Shown one piece after another: positions 20,875 to 31,264 of a stretch of 64,000 nt of DNA; position 1 is the first letter of the stretch, and every line of letters begins with the position of its first letter. The DNA lies in NCBI RefSeq assembly GCF_034702125.1, contig NC_085878.1:18401057-18465056 (forward strand). The letters are read 5' to 3'. Source of the DNA: Engraulis encrasicolus. Taxonomy: Eukaryota; Chordata; Actinopteri; Clupeiformes; Engraulidae. Below the pieces are notes generated by a model. It was given only the letters and a program-made list of their open reading frames with translations. It was not told the origin of the DNA and ran no database searches. A program made the translations under genes and the position numbers.

Positions 20875-22289
20875 ACTCCGCTAATTTATGATGATGTTTT
20901 GCTAACAACACAGCCCTGCCAACAAACACTCGTCTATCAACAAATTTAATCTAATAGTAATAAGTATAGTCTTTCCGTTATGTTTCAATTACAGCTAAGC
21001 ATATCCAACCCATGAAGGTAAAATTTAGTCTGCTAGTTATGGCTCTGTGGCAGGCTAGGTTTACATCCCAAACAGTTTAGCGTCTTCTTCCCTTCGTGAA
21101 TAACAGGTCGGCTTATATCCGCTATTGTGTTTGTGAGACGGTGTATTTCTGTAACATTCAATGTTGTCTTTTGGTAACGTCATGATAGCTTGTTAACTGT
21201 TAAGAGTTTGCTCTTTGAGTAGTAAAAATCACACAACACAATTCGGACCGTTAGCTACTGAACTGGAGAAGCTGCTCCTGGTATTGTGCTGGTGAGGCGG
21301 TCTATTTCTGTGACCTTCAGTATCGTGTTTTGATAATATCTTGAAAAGTTTGTTGTTTAAGTAAGGATCACACAACACAATCTTTACCCGACTCGTTTAC
21401 TTAAACAGCCGGTTTCCTCGCACCAAATGCATACCAGAATGAAAACAGAACTGATGAGATAAGCAATCCGATTGGCCCACGTCACACAAGTACGGTGGCC
21501 AGTGTTAAACAAACAATGCATGATAATTTTGTATTGTGTTTGTCAAGGTTCGTTTGATATTAGGCCAGAAATATTCTAGTAAGAGGAGATAGAACAGGTA
21601 CATAGAAATTAACGGTGAAGATTCGTAACGCAAATATGGCGTCTACCCGCACATCTCCCGCCTTTCTGGTAACAAGAGCCAATGTGCCTGCTGAGCTGCG
21701 TTGCCAGTGATCCAATCATCTGGCTGCATCGGCGCACGCGAAATTATGCACATGCTCAGTTTTGAAAAGCCGTTGCTCTCGTGCCGTTATGGAACTACTG
21801 CGCCTGCGCTCTGTCAAAAAAACCGTGAGAAAAGTGGCTCAAAAAGCTTTATTTTGACTCGTATGACACAACCAAGTAGTCTAGATTGATCAGTTTTTCA
21901 CGGTCGTTTCAACCATATGGTTTTCACAACCGCTGGGTTCCCCTCCGTCCTATACTCAGTTTCCCCATTCATTTTTCCCATTGACTCTCAGATCTGGTCT
22001 ACTTAATCGCGAAATAGCACCCCGGAGGCGTCACCAAGATGGCCGCCATATGTCCCCTCTCATTCTAGAATCTCTCTGATTAGGCCTAGCCTACGTATTT
22101 GTATTTGAGTTAAGGCTACTTGGGTCAAAATGCACTCCACCCGCAGTTGCATAGCCTATCTGAATTTGACTGTAGGCCTAGTCTATTGTGATGAGATGTA
22201 TCCTATTTGTGAATACACCACTCAGTGTACAAAAATAGTGTACGAGAATAGTGTAGCCTACAAGAATAGTGTAGGACCCACTAAACATA
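20875..22289. other. Intergenic with a degenerate tandem pair, no gene
   Basis: About 21122-21244 and 21279-21384 are diverged copies (TGAGACGGTGTATTTCTGT / TGAGGCGGTCTATTTCTGT ... TCACACAACACAAT). A word CACCAAGATGGCCGCCATAT (about 22032) contains a YY1-type ATGGCCGCC core. No coding signal. Confidence 0.5.
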
Positions 22290-22450
22290 GAACGTCACAT
22301 AGACGTTCATATCTTGTCCATATCGCGTCCGTCCGTCTAAGACCAGTTCTGTACCCAAAAATGACGTGCAAAATAGGTATACTATTTTGACGTCAAACTA
22401 TGAGGTCCATTAGACGTCTGAATATAGTTAATAATTTACCCAATGGGGAC
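22290..22450. repeat. ACGTC-rich transposon end, copy 1
   Basis: AGACGTTCATAT, TTTGACGTCAAACT, TTAGACGTCT then ACCCAATGGGGACT. It parallels 28329-28466 in the same orientation, which also ends CCCAGTGGGGA. The inverse of the tip (CACTGGGCAAAAAGACGTCC in the better copy) resembles CACTA/EnSpm-type ends, but this is tentative. Confidence 0.4.
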
Positions 22451-23986
22451 TGCCTAAACAGATGTGTCAAAAAAAATAACACATTGGGATGTGTAGACAG
22501 TGACAGATTATGTGTCATTTTTGTGTAAGATTTCACAGAATGTGAGATTGAAATGTGAGATTCATTTCTGGGTCGTGCTACAACAAGTGAGAAACTAACG
22601 GCCGTTTGGCTGTCCAATCGCGTGACTGTGGACATTTGAAAGCAGACTTCCGCCCGCCTTTTCTACCGTTGGAAATGCAAGATGCGGCGACTTGACTTCA
22701 GACACCGAGAGAGGCTGGCGTAAGTAATTCACTTTATTGGTATAATTTCGTAACAATTACGTGTGTTACCGTTAATGTATGGTTAAAATCAAACCCTGCT
22801 TCACAAGTTTTGCTGTACGAACATTGGAACAGCCTCAGTGATTATGTGAACATTAAGCTAGCCTACAGATTTAGCTAGTTATTGATACTCAGTTAGCTAT
22901 TGATCTTTAACGCTTGCACTATAAATTATATTTATTTTCTTTTAATTCACATGTGGACTAACTTAATGGTTAAAACGTGTTGTGTTGGGAAAATTAAAGG
23001 TTTGAAATGTGATATTGGATGGTTTGCTAACATTGGTTGCTAATATGGTAACTGATAATTAGCTGGTGTGGAATAAATCAGGCGGCACTTTACTGATGTG
23101 AAGTTTGAAAGCTATTTTCCGAACATAAAAGAAAGAAAGTCTGACAGGATTTGTGCAAGGATACTGAAACACCACGGATGGATTGACGTAGAGCTAGTAC
23201 AGTGGGGCAAAAGTGGATGCTGCTAGTAACAGGTATCGGAGGGGGCAAGGCAAGGGCTAGCTAGCATAGAGGCGATTTTAAACTTCAGCGCTTCAAACGT
23301 AAGCAGTTCTGCGTCAAATCATGTAAATCAGACCATCCGCCACCCTCGTACATGATAAAGAATAGCACCAGTAAAAGCAAGCAGTATCCCACTGTTTTGT
23401 GTTGGCTCGATGAAAGGTGATAAAAACGAATTTCCGAATCACATTATGTCGGCTTGGTTGTTGTTGTGGCCAGTCAATAGACAAGCTTTGAACCGTAGTT
23501 CCATGTAAGTGTCGTGGTTTTCACGTGGTTTCAGTATGTAGTTGAATATGGTAGATCTGGGCAACTGGTCAACGCTGTCGTGTTTTGTCTCGGTAGACCT
23601 CGTATGACGGTGTGTTGGGAAAATACCGGCAGTTGTTTCAGATGGAGGGTGCGACGTACCAGATGTACGCTGTTCGAGGGATAAAACTGCCACGCACGAG
23701 ATTTTGTAGGCAATGGTAATTGGTGACGATACCATGACGTTTGAAAAGAAGATTCAAAGTTTGAGTTTTATGTGGCAGAGTAGAACAGCTGCGTGTGAAG
23801 TGTGGCGACTACCAAGGTATCAACACCAGTTATGGCTACGGGATTTTAAAAGTACCTTCAATGCACTGGGAACTAACGTGCTCTCCCCCTCTCTCTCTCT
23901 TCTCTCTTCGTCAGGGCCCAGGTCTTGTGGCCACATCTGTCCAAGCTCCTACTCTGATTGAACAGTTGGATGATCAGACTGATGGT

Positions 23987-24020
<34 letters not shown>

Positions 24021-24764
24021 CATATTGTCTATGTGATCATGTGTCTAATTGCCATCCACTTACAGGCCCTCTGCCTCCTTTCATTTGTTTTTTTAGATTT
24101 TTTTTTATTGTTGTATTGTATGCAATTGTGATAAATATGTTACTGTGATAGTGTTATAATAACACAGAGACTTTGGTAAATGTGAAATTTAAGTACTGCT
24201 GTACAATTTTCTGCTCTCATTTTCAGATGAAAAGTGCTACACAGTTCTCACACATCTTCTGACTCCGAAGCCGCTGCAGTGTAAAATCTGAGATGTCTTT
24301 TCTGGTTGATTTTGTGCAGGTATTTTTCAAAGGATAGTTACTTTTAAAAACTTCTTTTAATCTTTAAAAACATTTTCACGCAGAGCCTCTGTTAGGACCT
24401 CATTGCGATACAGAGTTATGACCTTGTCACCAAAATGTCAATGACCATATTTTAACCTGCTATTTAAGGCTGTCATAGCCATATTCTTATAACAATGCCG
24501 TTAAGTTCAAGAGAACTATAGTTTGGTGATATGGATCCCAAACGGAAGGGAACAGCAGCGGTTTGTAGTTGTAGAGAACTAATTAGCGCCAAGTGTTGTT
24601 AACCTTTTGTTTCTTGTTTACCTGTCACAGTAGCCCATAGCACTTTTGTCATAGAGAGCAACTTGGTCAGTAAATATGTGCCTGCTGTATAAAGTAGCAG
24701 TATTTGGATGAGTTACAGCTAACACGGACGGCAAACTTGAGACTGTATATTGTGTGTTTGACAG
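22451..24764. other. Possible 5' region of the nfatc2ip copy; no exon confirmed
   Basis: A GC-richer patch at 22640-22720 ending GGC|GTAAGT could be an untranslated first exon, and 23917-23983 is splice-flanked (CGTCAG ... GATG|GTAAGT), but neither shows recognisable NFATC2IP protein. (GT)n at 23987-24018. Confidence 0.35.
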
Positions 24765-24861
24765 ATTTCTGACAGCGACAGCGATGGTGAGGGAAGCAGT
24801 GTACCGAACTCTCAGATGACTCGGACCAGGTGACCAAACCCATGCAAAGCACAATGTGAGT

Positions 24862-24865
<4 letters not shown>

Positions 24866-24916
<51 letters not shown>
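24866..24916. repeat. (CA)n microsatellite
   Basis: About 25 uninterrupted CA units in an intron of the nfatc2ip copy. Confidence 0.95.
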
Positions 24917-24919
<3 letters not shown>

Positions 24920-25485
24920 ACCATGAGTCAACATAGTAGCCCCTACAATATTTTTCCAATTTATTGCTGTATGCTTACCATATCCATCATGTTGATGTGT
25001 GTTAATGCATCCTTGTGTGTGTATGTGTTGGTGTTAGGACTGTGCTGAGGCGTTCCGCCCCCCTCCCCCTCCACACCACTCAAGGCACGGCGGCGGCCCA
25101 ACCGCAAACTAACGTGAGTACACAACACACACACACTTGTGTGCATGCCACGCACTGACACTTTCTCTACAGTGACTTGTCAACTTTCCTTACATTGTGT
25201 GTGTGCGTGTGACAGGGAGATTAACATGAGGCTGGATGCGCTTGGCTCCCTGCTGCGTCCATCACCAGAGGGGCCGGGATTGCTGCGGCAGCTAGCCAAT
25301 TAAAGGAGGAGGATGAAGGAGAGGAGTCTGACGATGCCGACATCGCCATCGTATGCAGTCCACGCCCTCGCAGGAAAACCAGCCAATGAAAACGCTTGCA
25401 GCAGCATCAGCAGAACACACCGGCACGACTGGTACACTTAAAGATACGCCACAGACCAGACATACACCAAATACAACTAGCACAG

Positions 25486-25487
<2 letters not shown>

Positions 25488-25561
<74 letters not shown>
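25488..25561. repeat. (CA)n microsatellite
   Basis: About 36 CA units immediately after the donor site at 25485/25486 of the nfatc2ip copy. Confidence 0.95.
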
Positions 25562-25563
<2 letters not shown>

Positions 25564-26003
25564 CAGTACATCTGTTTTGTATAGCGCTTTGCCTAGTCAA
25601 AGACTTTTTACAGGAAGTATTATAATTCTGTTTTATAGTTGGGGGAAGCCATGGAAAGTAGATAACCCTATACAGCTGATGTGTGTGTCAGTAATATTTA
25701 TGTGTATGTGTGTTGCAGACAGAGCTTCTGAAGCATGCAGTGGAAGACCTGTCAGTCAAGCTAAAGGTCCCGCCCTCCAACCTGCTGCTGCTGCACGGAG
25801 AGGCGGAACTTAACACCTCACACACTATTGGCCAGCTAGGACTCTGCATCGCTGACATCTTTGGTAGGAATGTGTGTGTGTGTGTTTGCGTTTGGGTGTG
25901 TTTGCGTGTGGGTCTGTGTTGGTGCAAGTCAGTCTTGGCTCCTTCCTGATATTATACTGTATAAGTTCATACGTATACCGCATTGCAAAATGAATTTCAT
26001 ATA

Positions 26004-26160
26004 CAGTATATCACGAAAGTGAATACACACCTCACAGTTTTTGCAGATTTTTGATTATACATTTTCATAGGAAAGCATTACAGAAATTTCACTTTGACAC
26101 AATGATTAGTGACCTTTTAACAACTTATTTAACCGCTTAAATTTCTTGCGTCAGCATGAC
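26004..26160. mobile_element. Tc1-like terminal fragment
   Basis: Starts CAGTATATCACGAAAGTGAA after TA, followed by TACACACCTCACAGTTTTTG and CACTTTGACACAATGA. This is the outer inverted-repeat text of a common fish Tc1-type family. The rest of the element is not seen. Confidence 0.6.
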
Positions 26161-26444
26161 AATCATGAAGTAACGAAGATGGTTGACAGTTCTTCTTATG
26201 TTCACTGTCCCTGGGTCGCTACAGTATGCTTTAAATTCATCATTTAAAGACGGTTTTAGCTAAATTTTCTCCCATGGGAGACCATGCCCCCAGACCCCCC
26301 TAGTATGACTCAACACTATCCCCCAAAAACGCCACTGCACACCACACATTCGCGTGCACCGCTGCAGCACACGCGCTGCTCCGTGCCACCGCGCCACGCC
26401 GCACCTTTCTCACCTTTTTCACCCTTGACCCGTTTTCAAGTTCA

Positions 26445-26620
26445 AGTTCAAGTTCAAGTAGGTTTTATTGTCAATTTCTTTACATGCACTGGTCATACAA
26501 AGAATTTGAAATTACATTTCTTGCTTTCCCATACAGACATAGACTAATTAAGGTAAGGACATAGACAGTATAGACATAGACAGTACATGCCTGTATACTT
26601 AGTTTGACTGGTATGCTTCA
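26445..26620 (-). repeat. Dispersed repeat tail (retroelement 3' end type)
   Basis: Four TTCAAG units lead into AGTAGGTTTTATTGTCAATT and ACAAAGAATTTGAAATTACA. An inverted relative lies at 57385-57488 in wt1 intron 1 (CAATTCTTTGTATGACC ... TTGACGATAAAACCGACTTG). The pair suggests a retroelement 3' tail; family not assigned. Confidence 0.55.
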
Positions 26621-26667
26621 TACCTTTCAATCAGTTAAGTAAAACTTGCTATTAAGTATTATTGATG

Positions 26668-26670
<3 letters not shown>

Positions 26671-26704
<34 letters not shown>
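26671..26704. repeat. (CT)n microsatellite
   Basis: About 17 CT units followed by TTC repeats to 26735. Confidence 0.95.
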
Positions 26705-26707
<3 letters not shown>

Positions 26708-26740
26708 TCTTCTTCTTCCTCCTCTTCTACTTCTTCTCAG

Positions 26741-27097
26741 TCTGGAACCAACTTCACATCCCTCTTCACTGCACTACTGACACTGAGATGGAATCCACAA
26801 CCCAACCACTAGTGGTCTGCATTGGGAACCTGAAGACTCTGTCATAACCGCCAGGAATGACCGTGTGACCATTCCCGTTGCAGACGGCCTGACTTGCACA
26901 ATTGACAAGCTGTTCAAGCTTTACTGGGTCTGCAACTTGTTATATCCAGCACAGCTCAGCTCTGTTTTCACCTTCTTTGAATATGTTTATGACGTTCCCA
27001 TCTCAACCAACAAACGAACAAAGGCACTACAACTTCTCTCAAAGCTTCCCAGCAGCCCAGTGATCACTCAACATGTGTTTATGCCCAAAATGTAAAT
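26741..27097 (+). pseudogene. Unassigned degraded coding fragment (KLFKLYWVCNLLYP)
   Basis: A splice acceptor (TTCTCAG) precedes a segment whose best frame, 26865-27095, contains LFKLYWVCNLLYPAQL and FTFFEYVYDVPIS. The hydrophobic pattern recalls C-terminal segments of repetitive teleost proteins, but I cannot name the family. Upstream frames are interrupted by stops. It follows the truncated nfatc2ip copy at the position where its second SUMO-like domain would be expected. Confidence 0.35.
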
Positions 27098-28328
27098 AGC
27101 TACTACAGACATCAAGAAAGTAGTTTGGCATCTTTGTCATGTACACGCTTTGTCAGATGCACAGGATATGATGATAATTTGCAGCCAAGATGGCTGTTCA
27201 AGTGTACAAGGACTTACTATGTAGACACCACCTACGTAGATATGTTGTAAAACTGGACGATTGTGAAATGATATGATGTGGCAGATGTAAGACCCATTGA
27301 TGTAATGCAGAGTTTTCATTCAGATGAACTGTCTCTTAACCCAAGGTACAATGTCTTTTCTTCCAATATGTTGGATCCTACAGTATTTCATAAGAAAGTT
27401 TTCAAGAGTATTTAACACTACTTCGAATTTCAAGACTTTTGGGTTTTGTAATACACCGGTAATGTTGTTAAGAGATGATAGTGTACGAGTCATAATCATC
27501 AATACTTCATGAAATTCGCAGTGGTGTTAATTATTCTTGAAAAAGATCACATTTGTTATCTCCCCCTCTTCTGAAAAGCCTAACAAAAAAGAATATGACA
27601 GTAAAGTTAATGTAATACAATTTTTTTTAATTGAATGTAAACACAACTCTACAAAAAAAAAAAACGTTGCAGAGGTATGTAGTCAAGACTTTTGAAGATT
27701 TAACCTTGTAAACAAAAGTGTTTGCTAAATAAAAGTAACCCCCCCCTGTCACTTTCCATGTGATAATTGTCTGTATATTTTGAAAACTAGAAGTTTCAAG
27801 GTTTTTAATGCTGTCACTTAAATGTTTGAATGACAACTCAGAGTTAATTTAAAGTCAAAAAGACGTCCACAAAGAGTGATGTCCCATTTGCTATAAGACA
27901 TTTTATTTATTTTAGCAACAGATTAGAACATTTGAGTGATCTGAATGGGAGGCAGTGATGAGGTTACTTCAGTTCTGAAGCAGTCGATACAATTAACAAG
28001 AAATGCTATTTTGCATTGTGTTGCATACATGGAGCATCAAAGGACTTTTTAAAGATAGTGTAGTTTAACTTTTTTGCTTTGAAAATCTGCCATCTTAATT
28101 CAACGAGTCTGTGGGTAAGAATTGACCTGTTTGTTAGGTTGTTAGGCTTTTGTTATGAGGCTATGTTAGGTTATCTCGTTTTAGCAAATGGAGTTTTGGA
28201 TGGAATAAATGTAATGGCCGCACTACTGAGGTAAGGAGGGGGAGAGGTTCATTCCAATTTCGAAAAAGACGTTGATAAGACATCCCTAATGACCTAATAT
28301 GGACTAGAATTTGCCCTTATCTGGAGGT
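27098..28328. other. Intergenic, no gene seen
   Basis: AT-rich with short A and T runs; several AATAAA words. No coding or structured element recognised. Confidence 0.5.
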
Positions 28329-28466
28329 CCTGATGACGTTCATACCTGACGTCATAATAACGCAAAAAAAAAAGACGTCATCTGGCGTTACATTCTGGTA
28401 CCCTGCTGGGACGTCCAACAATGACCTGGAAAAGACGTTGTTTGGACGTCTTTTTGCCCAGTGGGG
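28329..28466. repeat. ACGTC-rich transposon end, copy 2
   Basis: Carries TGACGTTCATACCTGACGTC, AAGACGTCATCTGGCGTTAC, GGGACGTCC and TTGGACGTCTTTTTGCCCAG, ending at TGGGGA. Same orientation as the weaker copy at 22290-22450. Confidence 0.5.
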
Positions 28467-30583
28467 ATTTTGCCATCCACAAGTTTATCCCATCACGCAT
28501 GGTTTTTTTTTTTTTCAATTCATAAATCGGCTCCGTCAAATAGGCTACAGCATCGGTCTAGGCTGTAGGCTACACTCACCTGTGGCCCAAGTTTTTTGTT
28601 TGATTGTGATATTAAAGCTGTATTTTACATTGATAAGATAGCAGTAGGTAGGCCTGGCTAACGGGTCAGAAACAGTTGAATGAGGAAGGTCGAAAAACAG
28701 GCAGAACACGTTAACGCAGTTGCGCACTGAGAATCCATAACACTTCCAAGTGGGTGAAAGACTTGACTGTCTCCGTTCTCTCTATTCGCTTCAGGGCCGT
28801 TTTGCATATGCTGTTGACAAGACTAACTTTTGGTTGTTAAGATGTGAAAACCCTACACTTTTATTGCCTCTTGGAGCATAACATTAATTAGAGGACGTGC
28901 GCTGATTTTATCCAAATAGGTATAGGCCTAGTATCACGACATGACCAGTAGCCGTTTGCATCAGCAATGTTGGCAACGTTTCGCCAGTTAGTATAGGCTA
29001 TGCATAGGCTACAATTCAGTAATTAAAATGCAACAGAGTTTTGTTCATCATATCTGCAACAGTAACGTGGATACTAAGCCCATACGACTTTGATACTGTC
29101 GACCAACGTTGACGAAAGCACGTGAGCGAGAACTTGTTGTCACGATGTGGGTGTTATTAAATACAGCGCATTTGCAGTCGGCCACAAATATGAACGAGAC
29201 GATGAGCTCGCACCGGTTTGCTCTACTACACCACGTGTGAGGAGTGGGGGGGACAGGCAGTGAGGAGGAGCTGAAGTGGGGACCTGCGCAAACTTGTGTA
29301 GAGGTGTGAGACAAGACCCATATACACACGTGAGTGAGTTGTTGACCAACCAGTTCATGGGCGCGTGACCTCGGAGGCAGTCCGCCGACGAGCGTTGAAG
29401 GGGATAAGCAACTGCAGAGGTTGCAAGATCTGACTGCAGCCGCATTCATCCCGCGATAGTTTTACACCATGTGACATGTCACCTCGTCAACGCAACGTCG
29501 ACGAAATTTCGAAGTTTGACAGGAAATCTAACCGTCATGCAGCATTTTCCATCCAGGGTGCATTGCTGTCTAAATGCGCATGCATGCGTTGACACGTCGA
29601 ATGCACCTATTGGCTTGACGTCGTTTAAAAAAAGGCGCGCGTCGTCGGGTGGCATGCAATTAATGAAACTGAAACTGAAACGGATTAAAAAAAAAAACTG
29701 GCCTGTCCTGTCGATGAATGCGAACAGAAAAACCAAGAAACAGAGATAGGCCTAGGCGTTATTATAAGACCCAGTAAACCAATCCATCGAGGACAGCCCA
29801 TTGCGCAACCAGTCCACCGGGCACGTCATTTCTGCCAGGGACTGAATAGAAATGCAGTTACTAAAATGAAACCATGCACCTGAAAATACTAGGTCTGAAA
29901 TGTATTTGTATGAAACATAGCCTATCGCCATTGTGCATTAGGCCTACAGACAACGAGCAAACAAGAACTAATCTTTAAAAGTCAACAGTAGCAACGCATG
30001 CGCTCAGTATTCAGTCTGGCTTGCAAATAGACCACAGGACGCATTTCAACGCGTTATATCACAAGGGTGTCACGATATCACTGAAAGACGTTGAATTGAT
30101 AGGTTTGAGTCCGACAAGTCGTGCCGCTTGTCTTATACTGGGCGTACTCTTTCAATTTTGGATTGCGTCTTTGACAGCCAGCTCAAGGGACTGCCGCGGG
30201 AGCGAAGAAAAGAAATATCCACAACTTCGCTGAATAAATATAATTTGAACTGTGTAGGCCTACAGCAATTGCAGATGATTAGATTCTTGGATAGCCCATT
30301 TTGTGAAGGTTAACTTGCCACCAACAAGGAAAGGTGATCTGATTTCAATCCTCCCCGAGAATATTCTTTGTGTCTTCAAATTTCCACCTGTCAACAGCAG
30401 ATATAGACTCCCACCTAACGACCACCGCAACACTTGGCTTGGCTGATAACTCAAACATTAGGCCTGTATGCAAGGCTAGACAGCGGGTTAAACAACCAGG
30501 TCCCTTCTATTTGGTTAATAATGTTTAAGATAAAGATGACTTCGGAGCAGGATATCAGAAATAAACAAGACAGCACAGGCTTA

Positions 30584-30588
<5 letters not shown>
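28467..30588. other. Intergenic; no gene confirmed
   Basis: Open frames at 29048-29749 on both strands are short, without domains. One regulatory-type motif stands out at 29665-29681 (listed separately). GC content and CpG count rise around 29050-29650. Confidence 0.45.
29665..29681 (+). promoter_or_regulatory. ISRE/IRF-type triple GAAA motif
   Basis: GAAACTGAAACTGAAAC is an exact GAAANN triple repeat, the core consensus bound by IRF proteins and ISGF3 (established). No adjacent gene was found, so function is unproven; such motifs can also arise by chance or within transposon promoters. Confidence 0.45.

Positions 30589-30590
<2 letters not shown>

Positions 30591-30672
<82 letters not shown>
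30591..30672. repeat. (AT)n microsatellite
   Basis: About 40 AT units without interruption. Confidence 0.97.
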
Positions 30673-30675
<3 letters not shown>

Positions 30676-31264
30676 CACAATATCGCGTTATTACGCATCA
30701 TATGCAATGCGTATTATTTCATGAAACCTCAAATCGGACGTAATAGCCTGTACCCAGCACTTTTCAAACCTTTCTCAGATTTATGGTAGCCTAATTGTCC
30801 CAAGCGATTTTGAAATCAAACTGAACCATGCACGGAAGACTCGCATTGGATAGGGATGGGCTTCAGCAAATAACACAGCAAGGCGCTCAAAAGTAATGGT
30901 TAATAACATAACGTGGGACTTATGATGCGTCCTTTTCAGATTAATTGTGAACATTGGGTGGACTATTTGGCTTTCAACTTTAGACATAGGCTACAGAGTT
31001 GGATTCCAGGTCAAAAGCAGCTGTGCTGCTGACGTAATATTAGTAATAGAATGCTTGATGAAACGCTCCATGCTGCGCCGAGATTTCAGAATGTTGACTG
31101 TCTAAAATTCTGCACTTCCACGCGTTTCAAACAGGCGGCGTAGGGTACATGTACACAATGATAAAAATAATGGACATGAAAACAAGTGGTCATTGGAAAC
31201 TCCATTAACTCCACTAACCACAGTAAAGCAAAATATTAACAATGAAATTTATTCTAAATAGCAT
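30673..31264. other. Intergenic, no gene seen
   Basis: No motif recognised. Confidence 0.5.

Larger units (their letters stand above)
24765..25863 (+). pseudogene. nfatc2ip: nfatc2ip (NIP45) fragment, frameshifted and 3'-truncated
   Basis: NFATC2IP is a nuclear protein with two SUMO-like domains. Four exons keep their splice sites: 24765-24829 (ISDSDSDGEG, acidic), 25038-25113 (PLKARRRPNRKL), 25216-25485 (EINMRLDALGSLL, then KIRHRPDIHQIQL) and 25719-25863 (LKVPPSNLLLLHGEAELN, first SUMO-like domain). These follow the order seen in mammalian NFATC2IP (from memory: LSEVNKRLQDL, KIRCRAD, LGVSPSRILLLF). Damage: a frame break in the C-run of exon 25038, another near 25270-25300, and an in-frame TGA at about 25387. 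The second SUMO-like domain is absent. The call as pseudogene assumes no assembly errors. A long (CA)n splits exons three and four. Confidence 0.75.

Noticed and set aside
24618..25600. Open frames rich in Thr-His or Cys-Val
   Set aside because: They are translations of (CA)n/(GT)n microsatellites.
26284..26547. 87-codon frame rich in Pro and His
   Set aside because: Overlaps a dispersed repeat tail (TTCAAG units) and transposon-like GGGAGACCATGCCCCCAGAC text.
30434..30724. Frames of alternating Tyr-Ile on both strands
   Set aside because: Translation of an (AT)n repeat.
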